From Sphingobium sp. CAP-1 (lineage in GTDB: Bacteria; Pseudomonadota; Alphaproteobacteria; Sphingomonadales; Sphingomonadaceae), in assembly GCF_009720145.1 (NCBI RefSeq), contig NZ_CP046252.1:2932001-2996000 (forward strand): a stretch of DNA of 64,000 nucleotides, read 5' to 3'. The position numbers were made by a program, and so were the translations under genes. The notes under the pieces were generated by a model that did not search any database, had not been told where the DNA came from, and saw only the letters and a list, made by a program, of their open reading frames with translations. The stretch's first letter is position 1. Each line of letters opens with the position of its first letter. Positions 17,287 to 25,382 of the stretch are shown one piece after another.

Positions 17287-17532
17287 TCAGCTATTATAGA
17301 GACCGTAGATCCCGGTCGCCGTCGTCCCGGTGGACTTCACCCGCATCGCCTGAAAGGGATAGATCGTGTCGATCGCGAAAGCCCGTGTCATTTCGTTGCC
17401 CAGATAATCGACGAGGACAACATTGCCGGCCCCCGAACAGATGAGCGCCGAGGGCGACCCCTGCGGAATGTCGGTTGAATCGCTGGGCGTAATCGGCACC
17501 CATCGGTTGGCCGGGCTGGTGCTGCGCGACAT
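17287..17532 (-). CDS. Small virion decoration/spike-base-like protein
   Basis: An 81-residue product whose body reads PITPSDSTDIPQGSPSALICSGAGNVVLVDYLGNEM and ends AMRVKSTGTTATGIYGLYNS. The frame 'I.psDsaDlp....al.v.gaG.v.........F..i.aG...P.rv.rv.aTGTtA..i..l' is shared with small phage surface proteins and with the spike-base protein of the Rhodobacter gene transfer agent. It is the last gene of the head module. A role as a small head- or tail-surface decoration is inferred from these resemblances and from position. Confidence 0.55.
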   Translation of the reverse strand: MSRSTSPANRWVPITPSDSTDIPQGSPSALICSGAGNVVLVDYLGNEMTRAFAIDTIYPFQAMRVKSTGTTATGIYGLYNS

Positions 17533-17535
17533 GGC

Positions 17536-18006
17536 TTATTTCTTCTTTCCGGTCGCCGCGCCGCTGTCCTCCTTCGGCGCGGTGGCGGCATCGAGGCTGG
17601 CCTTGAGATCGTCGCGCTTCGCCTCCAGCGCTTTGGTCTGATCGATCGCGTCGTCGCGGGCCTTGATTGCGTCGATGGTTTTCACCGCTTCCGCCTCACG
17701 GGCTTCTTCCTCGGCGGCAAGCCGCTTCGAAAGATCGTCCATCATGTCGATGATCGCCGCCGCGCCCACGGGTCCATGGCCCTGGCGGAAATATTCGATC
17801 AGTTGCCCGACCGTCATTTCCTGCGCCGGCTCCGCCTCCGCCGTCAGCTTCGCCTTGGGCGGGTCCGCGAAGGTGGTCGAGTCGTCGAGCGACGTGACGC
17901 CCAGGGCGTCGAGATCGACGCGCACGGGCGCGCCGGGTTGCAGGAGCTCACCGCCATCGAAATAGGGGTTCGGCCCCCGCACCACGGCATCGACAACATT
18001 GGCCAT
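17536..18006 (-). CDS. Head-module protein of unknown function with C-terminal coiled coil
   Basis: A 156-residue protein. The first 45 residues (VVDAVVRGPNPYFDGGELLQPGAPVRVDLDALGV) look like a small beta domain. A middle helix contains QEMTVGQLIEYFRQGHGPVGAAA, and residues about 85-140 are strongly charged and heptad-like, ending in a Lys-rich tail. A strong ribosome site (AAGGAGGG) precedes the ATG. It is encoded between cement and decoration proteins, so a head-completion or neck role is plausible, but I do not recognise the family. Confidence 0.6.
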   Translation of the reverse strand: MANVVDAVVRGPNPYFDGGELLQPGAPVRVDLDALGVTSLDDSTTFADPPKAKLTAEAEPAQEMTVGQLIEYFRQGHGPVGAAAIIDMMDDLSKRLAAEEEAREAEAVKTIDAIKARDDAIDQTKALEAKRDDLKASLDAATAPKEDSGAATGKKK

Positions 18007-18019
18007 GGGTCATCCCTCC

Positions 18020-18442
18020 TTATCGGCCGGTTTCGAACGCATAGGTGCGGTTGCTATCCGCATCGCGCACGATGTTGGCGTTGATGGTGCCGGCCGAGTG
18101 CGTGCCGACGGTCACGAACTGGAGGCCGACATAGCGCTGCGTATTCGACGGCACGCGCATCTTGAGGAGGCGCACGCCTGCGGTCAGGCTCGCTTCAGCG
18201 ATGACGCCGCTGCCCGCCAGCACGGTAGGCGAGGACAGGTCCGCATTGGCGCTGTCCACCAGGTTGACGGCGAGGCTGGTGCCACCCGCGAACGCCGTGC
18301 CGACATTGACGGTTAGCAGCAGCTCCTCGCCATCGCCGATGCTCGACGCCTTGACGCCAGTGTCATAGCTGTTGGTGGAATATTGCGTGCCGGTGGTGAC
18401 CGCCTGCGCAAGCGAGAAGCGGGCTTCACGATCGGTAATCAT
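18020..18442 (-). CDS. Bbp16-like capsid cement protein
   Basis: A 140-residue beta-rich protein: MITDREARFSLAQAVTTGTQYSTNSYDTGV, then DGEELLLTVNVGTAF, SLTAGVRLLKMRVPSNTQRYVGLQFVTVGTHSAGTINANIV. The pattern 'iG.GepL.l.v.v', 'G......r.p......rYl.l.y...g....G.i.A.iv' is that of the cement protein of Bordetella phage BPP-1 (Bbp16) and relatives, which stabilises the capsid between hexamers. It lies directly after the major capsid gene, as in BPP-1. GGAGAA precedes the start. Confidence 0.8.
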   Translation of the reverse strand: MITDREARFSLAQAVTTGTQYSTNSYDTGVKASSIGDGEELLLTVNVGTAFAGGTSLAVNLVDSANADLSSPTVLAGSGVIAEASLTAGVRLLKMRVPSNTQRYVGLQFVTVGTHSAGTINANIVRDADSNRTYAFETGR

Positions 18443-18454
18443 TGGCGGTTCTCC

Positions 18455-19486
18455 TTAGACCACGCGCGCTTCGTCGGCCTTCATGGCGTCGACGCGGCGG
18501 ACGGGGATACTTTCGAAGGCTACGACCTTGCGGCCGGCGACCTCTTCCATCGAGAGGTAGGCGTTCTTCTTTTCGAGCAACTGCATCCGCAGCATCGCGC
18601 GAATCTGGCGTGGCATATACCAGCCGAACTTCATGCCCGCCGTCTCGGTCGACTTGATCGTCTCCAGCGCCTGGACCATCAGCATCTGGATTTTCGCGCC
18701 GGTCGAAGCATCTGCGATCAGCAGGCTCTTGTCGATATTGGCGATGCGGACGACATAGCCGGGGTCTTTGACCGACAGGCCCGCATTCCATTCATAATGG
18801 TCCTTGTAGCCGATATACGGATTGCCGTCCGGGTCCAGCACTTCCATGCCGAGCGGATAGCCGTCATCGCCCATGCCCGTGTGCGCGGACAGGTCGTGAT
18901 GCAGCAGACCGGCCTTGGTGTTCTTCGGATAGATGCCCTTGACGCCCTGCTGACCCCATCCGACCAGATAGATGGAGGCATTGTCGGTGCCGGTGCCGCC
19001 CGCGTCGATAATCTGCGAACCAAAATTGCCCGACAGGCTGTTGAAGCGGGGGGCCAGCCCAGTAAACGCCTTGGGGTTGGTCGCGGCATTCCCGTAGACG
19101 AGGAGGCCCGCCATTGTCTGGTTCATCGCCTCAAGGAAGGCGCTGCTTTCCGACAGACGGTAATTGCCGATGTCGCCGGACAGGATCGCCAGCTTGCGAT
19201 CGCACTGGCTGTTGCCCTCCAGCATGGCCGCGCCGTCATCAACCTGCGCGGTGCGGCTCTTGGAGCGCGCAACGCCCTCATTGAGCGCGCGCAGCGACAC
19301 GGTCGGCAACTCGGTGCGGATCGTGGTGCGTTCGCCGGTGGGCAGATTGCCTTCCTGCCACACAATGTCATCAAGGATCGGGTTGGACTGGGTCAGCCAC
19401 TCGCCGATCGCCGCGATCTTGCCGTCCGGGTCCAGACGCTTGGTCAGGTCCACCAGGGTCGGCAGAACAGAGCCGATGGTCGTCAT
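18455..19486 (-). CDS. Major capsid protein (BPP-1 Bbp17-like)
   Basis: A 343-residue protein flanked by a scaffold gene upstream and a cement gene downstream. It contains features of the BPP-1-type HK97-fold capsid: an N-terminal DLTKRLDPDGKIAAIGEWLTQSNPILDDIVWQEGN, the long helix region SFLEAMNQTMAGLLVYGN, then GLAPRFNSLSGNFGSQIIDAGGTGTDNASIYLVGWGQQGVKGIYPK and a C-terminal beta domain with WYMPRQIRAMLRMQL. An AAGGAG ribosome site sits at good distance from the start. No cleavage site or delta domain is obvious, in line with a separate scaffold gene. Confidence 0.9.
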   Translation of the reverse strand: MTTIGSVLPTLVDLTKRLDPDGKIAAIGEWLTQSNPILDDIVWQEGNLPTGERTTIRTELPTVSLRALNEGVARSKSRTAQVDDGAAMLEGNSQCDRKLAILSGDIGNYRLSESSAFLEAMNQTMAGLLVYGNAATNPKAFTGLAPRFNSLSGNFGSQIIDAGGTGTDNASIYLVGWGQQGVKGIYPKNTKAGLLHHDLSAHTGMGDDGYPLGMEVLDPDGNPYIGYKDHYEWNAGLSVKDPGYVVRIANIDKSLLIADASTGAKIQMLMVQALETIKSTETAGMKFGWYMPRQIRAMLRMQLLEKKNAYLSMEEVAGRKVVAFESIPVRRVDAMKADEARVV

Positions 19487-19497
19487 TCAAATACTCC

Positions 19498-20334
19498 TTA
19501 CTGCTGCTTGCCGTAGCCCTTGCCGTAGAATTTTTCGGCGGAGGACAGGGCTTCCTTCGCCGTGGTGCCTTTGTCGGCCGTCGCTTCCCCCAGCTCGCGG
19601 CCGGCGCGGGCGAGGATGCGCATCATTTCGGGGTGGTTGCCGAGGCCGGACTCGTTGAGGAAGGTGCGGAATCGCTGGCCTTCCTCACCCTGCGGCAGGA
19701 AATGCGCCATCGCGCGGGCGGCCATGGCCTTGCTCTCAGCCAGTTTCGTCCCGCCGACTTCCGTGTCCGCCATCGTCTGCTTGGCCCAGTCGGCCCGCAA
19801 CTCTTCGCCGGCCTGCGTCGCCTGCGCTTCGGCGCGCTGCTGGAGCATGGGCAGAACCTTCTCCGCATAAGCGCCGACAATCCGGCCCGCCGCGTCCTGG
19901 CTAAGGTCCATCTCGCGCAGCACCGGCTCGACAAGGTCGAAGGCTTCCTGATCGAAATTGACGCCTTCGCCCAGGTCGAAGGCATAGGATTCGGGCGCGC
20001 CGATAAGGGCGGCAGCGGCATCGCTCTTGTCCTTGCCGCCCTCATCATCAGGAGAATCTGGATCACCTCCTTTCGTCTTGCCTTCGGGTTCGCCACCGAG
20101 CATCGTCTCGCCGGGATTGGCCGGCGGATCGCCAGCGGGCGCGGGATCAGCGGCCGAGGCTGGATCGGCAGCGGCCGAAGGGTCGGCGGGTGGAGTGCCA
20201 GCCGGGGCGGGGTCGCCCGTCGGATGATCGGGCGCACGCATGAACCGACCTACGCGGCGCTCCATCGGCGTCATTGCCACACCAGCCAGAAGGCCGAGCC
20301 TATGCATCTTCATCATACCGATTGCGCGCTTCAC
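19498..20334 (-). CDS. Capsid scaffolding protein
   Basis: A 278-residue acidic, Ala/Pro/Asp-rich protein: a low-complexity section at about 35-110 (repeats of DPAPAG, DPASAAD) and a helical C-terminal half (VLREMDLSQDAAGRIVGAYAEKVLPMLQQRAEAQ) ending in GKGYGKQQ. This composition and position immediately before the major capsid gene fit a scaffold or assembly protein. Translation starts at GTG with GGAGACGAAAC in front, 35 nt inside the Bbp19-like gene, so synthesis should be coupled to it. Confidence 0.75.
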   Translation of the reverse strand: MKRAIGMMKMHRLGLLAGVAMTPMERRVGRFMRAPDHPTGDPAPAGTPPADPSAAADPASAADPAPAGDPPANPGETMLGGEPEGKTKGGDPDSPDDEGGKDKSDAAAALIGAPESYAFDLGEGVNFDQEAFDLVEPVLREMDLSQDAAGRIVGAYAEKVLPMLQQRAEAQATQAGEELRADWAKQTMADTEVGGTKLAESKAMAARAMAHFLPQGEEGQRFRTFLNESGLGNHPEMMRILARAGRELGEATADKGTTAKEALSSAEKFYGKGYGKQQ

Positions 20335-20611
20335 GTTTCGTCTCCTTGGGGGCCAATGCCTCGGACAAAGCGAGATGGAGCGCGGCGAGTGGCTGCGCGC
20401 TTCCGGTCGTGTCAGGCAAAGCCGCTTCGACCCATCCGAGAATTTCCAACCCCAAGGCGCGCCTGCCTTCCATGCGAAGGGCCATGTCGTCCTTGACGGC
20501 TGGTATTCCGATACCAGCAGCGTCTACGATCCTGAAAAGAAATCGACGAAAAGCGGCGACTTCCACCAGTGCCTTGACGTCCAGCTTCTCCTGACCTGTA
20601 ACGCGGCTCAT
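20300..20611 (-). CDS. Bbp19-like phage protein
   Basis: A 103-residue protein with the pattern FRRFLFRIVDAAGIGIPAVKDDMALRMEGRRALGLEILGWVEAALP, matching small 'R.vl.rLL..aG.......f...a...eGRR.vGl.ll..i' proteins of BPP-1-like and related phages that lie between portal and capsid genes. Its biochemical role is not established in the family. It overlaps the portal stop (ATGA) upstream and the scaffold start downstream. Confidence 0.68.
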   Translation of the reverse strand: MSRVTGQEKLDVKALVEVAAFRRFLFRIVDAAGIGIPAVKDDMALRMEGRRALGLEILGWVEAALPDTTGSAQPLAALHLALSEALAPKETKREARNRYDEDA

Positions 20612-22284
20612 TGCTGGCTCATCTGATTGAGAAGGGCGGCGGCCTTAACGCCCTGCTCGGCAGGCGCGGCCATGGACGCCATCTGTTCCATCTGGCGCTG
20701 CTGCTGGCGCTGGGCGCGGATCGCGTCGACAGTTGCCTGATCGCGCAGGCCAAGCGCAGGGGCGGCGCTGCGATCCCAATAATCTTCCACCAGCGCATCG
20801 CCATCGACCTTGTCGACCACGTCGGGCTGGAACTGCGCGACCACGCCCACGAAGGACAGGCTGCGCTCCGTCTGGGCCATACCCATCATCTTCTGCGCCT
20901 GGGCAAGGATGGAGATGAACTCGATCTCGATTTCTTCCCCCTCCATATCTTCCGGGGGAGGCGGGAGGAGCTGGCCGCGAAACGCGATGGCGAATACGCG
21001 CTCGATCACGATCGCCAGCATGTCGTTGTTGATGCCCTCGATCACCGGGCCGAGCTGCGTCATCTTCTCCTGATCGCGCAGTTGCGTCTCCAGATCGTTG
21101 AGCGGCTGGACGCCATCGCGCTCGATGAAGGCCATGAACAGATCCGCGTAGGTGCCTTCACGGATCGCCTGCCGGCAATCGTTCAGGTCCTGGCCGACTA
21201 GCTGGATCGCCTGATAGGGAGCCTCGTAGATAACCTCGATCTTACCGGCATCGGCATTGGCGATGGCCTCATGGCGGCCCGGTTCCATCTTGAAGCCCTT
21301 TGGCCCCTGCGTCGGCGGCTTCACGATGAGATCGGTCGCCTCGCCCTTCCGCTTGGACTGCATTTGAAGCTCGCGCATGTCGGGCAGCACGTCATGACCG
21401 GGGCCGCGCGCCCAGACATCATTGCCGTAGACCTTCCAGCGCACCGCCCAGAATGGCTTTTCGCGATAGCCCTTATGCTCCAGCAGCGTCTTGGGCCGCG
21501 CATCCGCGTCCATCCACTTGACCGACCGCCAGCGCATTCCGGCACTGCCCCACGCGCCTTCGCGATATTCCTTATTGGGTTCGATCAGGTGATAGACGGT
21601 GAACACCTGTCCATATAGCGACGATGTCCATGCCGACTGGACGCTGGTGTCGACAGCCTCCCAATCCATCGTCCCGTCATCGCGGCGCACGAACGCATCC
21701 ACAATCTGCCGCGTCGTCATGCCGACGATTCGCAACAGCGTGTCGACATCGCCATTCTTGTCCACGTCGATCGCATATTCGCCGATCGTCAGGGCAATGC
21801 ACACGATGCCTTTTTCCCAATCCTCGTCCATGATGCCGGCCGCCACCGCGAACTTGGCCAGTTCGCCATAGTTGGACCGAGCGACGCGATAGAAGTTCGA
21901 CCCGGCCAGGATCATCGCCAGCACTGACGCGCAGGCATCGAGCCAGACGCGGGAGGCATGTGTTTCTTCCACGCCATCACGATCGCGCTTCAAGCCGAAT
22001 TTGAACCAGGGCCGATTGGGTGAACTGTTGCCCGAATAGAGGCCGCTCTCGACATAGCGAAAGGCGCGGGTCGCATAGCCGTCATAGATGGGCCGCGACT
22101 TGGGCCGCATCGTGCCCTTCGCCGTCACGCGCAGCGCCTCTATGCCCGGATGGCCGGTATAGCGGGCGATCTCGCACCAGTCGCCTTTCTCGTCATCGAG
22201 CGAGGCGAGCATCGTCCGGGCGCGCGCCTTCACATGGTCCTTGAGCGTCAACTCGTTCAGCGGGTTGATGCTCAGCGTGGCCAT
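20608..22284 (-). CDS. Portal (head-to-tail connector) protein
   Basis: A 558-residue protein with the podoviral head-tail connector pattern: MLASLDDEKGDWCEIARYTGHP, RPIYDGYATRAFRYVESGLYSGNSSPNRPWFKFGL, AKFAVAAGIMDEDWEKGIVCIALTIGEYAI, EKPFWAVRWKVYGNDVWARGPGHDVLPDMRELQMQSK, and a Gln/Met-rich C-terminal helix for the barrel. Length and position after terminase fit. It forms the dodecameric ring through which DNA is packaged. The start overlaps the stop of a small upstream gene. Confidence 0.92.
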   Translation of the reverse strand: MATLSINPLNELTLKDHVKARARTMLASLDDEKGDWCEIARYTGHPGIEALRVTAKGTMRPKSRPIYDGYATRAFRYVESGLYSGNSSPNRPWFKFGLKRDRDGVEETHASRVWLDACASVLAMILAGSNFYRVARSNYGELAKFAVAAGIMDEDWEKGIVCIALTIGEYAIDVDKNGDVDTLLRIVGMTTRQIVDAFVRRDDGTMDWEAVDTSVQSAWTSSLYGQVFTVYHLIEPNKEYREGAWGSAGMRWRSVKWMDADARPKTLLEHKGYREKPFWAVRWKVYGNDVWARGPGHDVLPDMRELQMQSKRKGEATDLIVKPPTQGPKGFKMEPGRHEAIANADAGKIEVIYEAPYQAIQLVGQDLNDCRQAIREGTYADLFMAFIERDGVQPLNDLETQLRDQEKMTQLGPVIEGINNDMLAIVIERVFAIAFRGQLLPPPPEDMEGEEIEIEFISILAQAQKMMGMAQTERSLSFVGVVAQFQPDVVDKVDGDALVEDYWDRSAAPALGLRDQATVDAIRAQRQQQRQMEQMASMAAPAEQGVKAAALLNQMSQQ

Positions 22285-22475
22285 TAGGCACCCAGAACAG
22301 AGGTGGTCGTGCTGGGCGCGCCAAGCGACGCCGTGTTGCCCGCCACGATCAGCGAGGAGAAGCCGCGGCGGCGGCGAGCGTCATCGGTGGAGCGGGTGGA
22401 TGCGTCCTTCTCCGGCATCTGCGCCGCCTGGCGCTCCGGCACGGTCGTAGCTTTTGGGGCTTTGGGCATGCACAT
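22284..22475 (-). CDS. Small conserved-looking phage protein between terminase and portal
   Basis: A 63-residue product starting MCMPKAPKATTVPERQAAQMPEKD and containing DARRRRGFSSLIVAGNTASLGAPSTTT. Short proteins with an 'RRGtSSL(I/V)VGG' core commonly precede the portal in BPP-1-like and T7-like podoviruses; the function is unknown. An alternative TTG start lies three codons upstream, but ATG TGC ATG CCC is the usual opening. It ends on the portal start codon. Confidence 0.65.
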   Translation of the reverse strand: MCMPKAPKATTVPERQAAQMPEKDASTRSTDDARRRRGFSSLIVAGNTASLGAPSTTTSVLGA

Positions 22476-22527
22476 GGCACCCAAATACCCGCGCGCTCAT
22501 AGGCGAGGAATATGCTGGTGGTGGAAG

Positions 22528-24042
22528 TCAGAGGTCCGCGTAGCGATCATATTGCTGCGACTGGCCGTAATTGGACGGGTCCATGGCGCGAGGCATCTGA
22601 CGGGGGGCGACCGGCTCAGCAAAGGTTGTGGCCAGCGCGTCGCCATCATCGGGGGACGCAAGCCCGCGCGCCTTCATATGATCCTTCTTTTCGAGCTGGA
22701 CGCGCTGATCGGCATCGAAGCCATATTCAGGCCCGACAAGATCATCTTCGATCACCTGCTCATCAGGGATCGCGCCATACTCCAGCCAGCCGCGCATCGA
22801 ACACCATATCTCTGTCCGCTTGTTGACCGTGCGAATGCGAACGCCGGCCGCCCATTCCGTATCGCGGCCCTTGCCGCCGAAGTTCACCTCAATGATCGGC
22901 GTGTCCGGCAGCAACTGGCGGAGGCGATCGACCACGCCCGCGCCCATGGCGCCGACATCGACAAAGATCGCGTCGGGATGCTCGCGCATCGCCTCCAGCG
23001 CAATGTCGCCGGCCAGCGTCATCGTGTCTATGCCTTGCCACCGCTTCCATGGCAGCGAACGGGCATCGCGTCCGCGCCGTTTGGCGAGGACCGAGCGGTC
23101 ATCACCGAAGCGGGCGCAGTCGACTCCATAGACCAGCGGGTCGGTAAGCAGCGTCACAGGCTCGCGCTTCCGTGCGGCCTGAACCAGGTCAGTGCCTATG
23201 AACTGCATGGAGGATGCCGACGGAAACATGCCACGGACGCGGACCTTCACGATATCGCTGTCCTCGCCATAGGTGCTGACCAGTTCATCGAGATAGGCTT
23301 TGTTGGTGCCTTCCACCGTACGACTGTCGATCTGTTTCGTTTTCCACAGGTGGCGCAGCTTCGAGAAGCATTCGCGAAACCGGCCGGTGTTCTTGGTCGG
23401 GTTGCCGAAGGCGAGCCAGATGATTTCCGTCTCTTCGTCGGTCAGCGCGCCGAGCGTCACCTCCCACACCGTATCGTCGATGCCGGAGGCTTCGTCATAG
23501 ATCACGATGATCCTCTTGCCCTGATTGTGCAGACCCGCGAACGCTTCCGTATTGTCCTTCGACCAGGTGACGGCATCGAGCCGCCAGGATTTTTCATGAC
23601 CGGGGACGGTTGACGCCAGCGCGGAGGCGGTGATCTTGAACCATGCCGCCGTGATGGCCATCCGCGCCCATTTCGCGATCTCAGGGATCGTTTTCGTGCG
23701 CAACTGCGGCTCGGTGTTGGCGGTGATGACGATCTTGCAGTCATCGCAGGTATCCAGACCCCATTTCGCGATCATCGCGATCAGGGCCGATTTGCCGATG
23801 CCGTGACCCGACGCGCGCGCGATACGGCATGGCTGGTGGCGGGTTTCGGGATCGGCGAGGTGTGCGCCTATATCCTCCAGTACCTCGCGCTGCCATTTGC
23901 GCGGGCCGGGATGCTTCTCCAGCGCCGTGCCGGCTTCGCCCCACGGATAGGAGAATAGCACATGGCCGAGGGGATCATGGGTGAATCCCGCGATCTCCTC
24001 GGCCAGCAGTTGATCATGACTGTTGGGGGCTGGCTTAGCCAT
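22528..24042 (-). CDS. terL: Terminase large subunit
   Basis: A 504-residue DNA-packaging motor. Walker A ASGHGIGKS is at about residues 77-85 and Walker B RIIVIYDE at about 177-184, with the coupling segment WLAFGNPTKNTGRF after it. The C-terminal RNase-H-like nuclease has YGVDCARFGDDRS (acidic residue near 308), IFVDVGAMGAG (near 362) and SPDDGDALATTF near 475. All expected catalytic acids are present. It follows the small subunit gene and an unlisted 56-codon gene whose end overlaps this start by 8 nt. Confidence 0.95.
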   Translation of the reverse strand: MAKPAPNSHDQLLAEEIAGFTHDPLGHVLFSYPWGEAGTALEKHPGPRKWQREVLEDIGAHLADPETRHQPCRIARASGHGIGKSALIAMIAKWGLDTCDDCKIVITANTEPQLRTKTIPEIAKWARMAITAAWFKITASALASTVPGHEKSWRLDAVTWSKDNTEAFAGLHNQGKRIIVIYDEASGIDDTVWEVTLGALTDEETEIIWLAFGNPTKNTGRFRECFSKLRHLWKTKQIDSRTVEGTNKAYLDELVSTYGEDSDIVKVRVRGMFPSASSMQFIGTDLVQAARKREPVTLLTDPLVYGVDCARFGDDRSVLAKRRGRDARSLPWKRWQGIDTMTLAGDIALEAMREHPDAIFVDVGAMGAGVVDRLRQLLPDTPIIEVNFGGKGRDTEWAAGVRIRTVNKRTEIWCSMRGWLEYGAIPDEQVIEDDLVGPEYGFDADQRVQLEKKDHMKARGLASPDDGDALATTFAEPVAPRQMPRAMDPSNYGQSQQYDRYADL

Positions 24043-24205
24043 CCGATTTGGGCTGTCCCCGCAAATAAGTTTCGAACGTCGAAGCGAACTCTACGATGTC
24101 ATCAGCGGAAACGGTCCTCCCCAATTGGATTGCCAGTTCAAGCGCGCGGAGGCGCAGCTCCAACGCAACGGAGTCAATATTTTCCTGTTTCATTTCCGTC
24201 ATCAT
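24035..24205 (-). CDS. Small helical protein encoded between terminase subunits
   Basis: A 56-residue frame, MMTEMKQENIDSVALELRLR then ALELAIQLGRTVSADDIVEF and a short polar end. GAGGAGAAGA directly precedes the start, the first codon overlaps the stop of the small terminase gene (ATGATGA), and its end overlaps the large terminase start. The seamless packing and strong ribosome site argue that it is real. It is one or two amphipathic helices; the second half (TVSADDIVEFASTFETYL) looks like an adaptor helix. The family is not recognised. Confidence 0.6.
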   Translation of the reverse strand: MMTEMKQENIDSVALELRLRALELAIQLGRTVSADDIVEFASTFETYLRGQPKSDG

Positions 24206-24933
24206 TCTTCTCCTCTTGCTTTCAACATCTTCGCCCTTCGCGCTGCGATCAGATCGGCCAGGTTCTCCCCGGCTTCGACCTCTATCTTCTCCTTGAACAT
24301 GCCCATGTGGCGCGCGAGGCTGTCCAGCGCCTTGTCCTGATCGCGCAATTTGATCTCAAAGCCGTCCTTTGTGATCTTCACGCCAGCGTAGAGGCGACCG
24401 GCGGCCTTCGACAGCCGGCGCGTGTCGTGCGCAAACACGTCTCCGCGACCTTCCCCAAAGCATTTGGGGCAATCGGGATGCGGGTCTTTGGCGCGATGGA
24501 AGCCAAAGCCGCCGTCATCCGTGGGTAGCGCGGCAAATGCGGCTGCCTCGTCGTCGCCATCGCCCGCCAAAGCCACAGCGGCAGCCAACTCCTTTTCAAA
24601 CTCGTCGCGATCGATCCACTGATAGGCATGGCCTTCGCCGTGGCAGTGGCGGCAGCATGTGCGGCGGAACTGGATCACCTCATTGGGATCAGCCATGGCG
24701 ATGGCCAACCATTCCCTGATGACCATGTCCTGGCTGATCTCGGTGCGCTCGGAGCGTGCCGCCATCGCGGCGGAGATCGCAGCGGCCACCTTAGCATTTC
24801 TGAGCAGACGATTGGCGTTCACCTCCGCCGCATTGCCCTTTGCAGCATAGCCGGCGCGGCGGTAGGCCGCCGTCGCGTTCAGGTCGACAAGATATTCCTC
24901 GACAAAGCGCTGCTGTTTCGGGCTGAGGCTCAC
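24202..24933 (-). CDS. terS: Terminase small subunit with zinc-ribbon-like insertion
   Basis: A 243-residue protein opening with the Terminase_2-type helix-turn-helix domain: LSPKQQRFVEEYLVDLNATAAYRRAGY...ANRLLRNAKVAAAI. Between residues 93 and 160 there are two Cys pairs of DnaJ-like form, CCRHCHGEGH (93-102) and CPKCFGEGRG (155-164), likely one zinc ribbon. The C-terminal helix (DKALDSLARHMGMFKEKIEVE) is typical of the oligomerisation or large-subunit-binding part. It recognises the packaging site. The start follows the ATGA overlap with the DnaA-like gene. Confidence 0.88.
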   Translation of the reverse strand: MSLSPKQQRFVEEYLVDLNATAAYRRAGYAAKGNAAEVNANRLLRNAKVAAAISAAMAARSERTEISQDMVIREWLAIAMADPNEVIQFRRTCCRHCHGEGHAYQWIDRDEFEKELAAAVALAGDGDDEAAAFAALPTDDGGFGFHRAKDPHPDCPKCFGEGRGDVFAHDTRRLSKAAGRLYAGVKITKDGFEIKLRDQDKALDSLARHMGMFKEKIEVEAGENLADLIAARRAKMLKARGEE

Positions 24934-25382
24934 GCGGCGGATTCCCCGACCCGCGCCAGATCCTCGCAGAGCAGGCGGAAGGCGTCATCAAGCGGCACAA
25001 GGCGGAGCGCCACCCGATGGCTGTGCATGACGCTCGAATGATCCCTGTTCAGCGCGCGGCCGATGCTATGGTAAGAAAAACCCAGTTCCTTTCCGGCCCA
25101 TGCTATCGCATGGCGCAAGCGACAAAGCGGATCTCCTTGCAGGTTCGAGCGCAGATCCGCGACCATTGCCTTGTCGTCACCAGCGGCCGTGAAGATTATC
25201 TGGCAGAGCAACGGCGGCGAATTGGAGACCGTCGCCAGCAACTCGGCGGACTCGTAGCGGGCGGGCGTCACAGGCCAATCCTGCTTGACCTTGCAGAAGC
25301 GCGACCGGCAGCGCACCGCTTCGCAAAGCGCTACCTGGCTATTGCACTGGCGGCAAAACGTCTTTCGAGGCATCGCGCTCAT
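24930..25382 (-). CDS. DnaA-domain-IV-like DNA-binding protein with N-terminal Cys cluster
   Basis: A 150-residue product from the ATG at 25380-25382, which overlaps the upstream stop (ATGA). Residues 10-30 contain five Cys (CRQC, C20, C25, C30), suggesting a metal site. Residues 85-130 read LCRLRHAIAWAGKELGFSYHSIGRALNRDHSSVMHSHRVA, matching the DnaA domain IV signature around 'GRDHSTVLHA' that binds DnaA boxes. There is no AAA+ domain, so it cannot be an initiator ATPase; it may bind phage or host origin sequences or compete with host DnaA. It lies between the initiator-like gene and terminase. Confidence 0.72.
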   Translation of the reverse strand: MSAMPRKTFCRQCNSQVALCEAVRCRSRFCKVKQDWPVTPARYESAELLATVSNSPPLLCQIIFTAAGDDKAMVADLRSNLQGDPLCRLRHAIAWAGKELGFSYHSIGRALNRDHSSVMHSHRVALRLVPLDDAFRLLCEDLARVGESAA

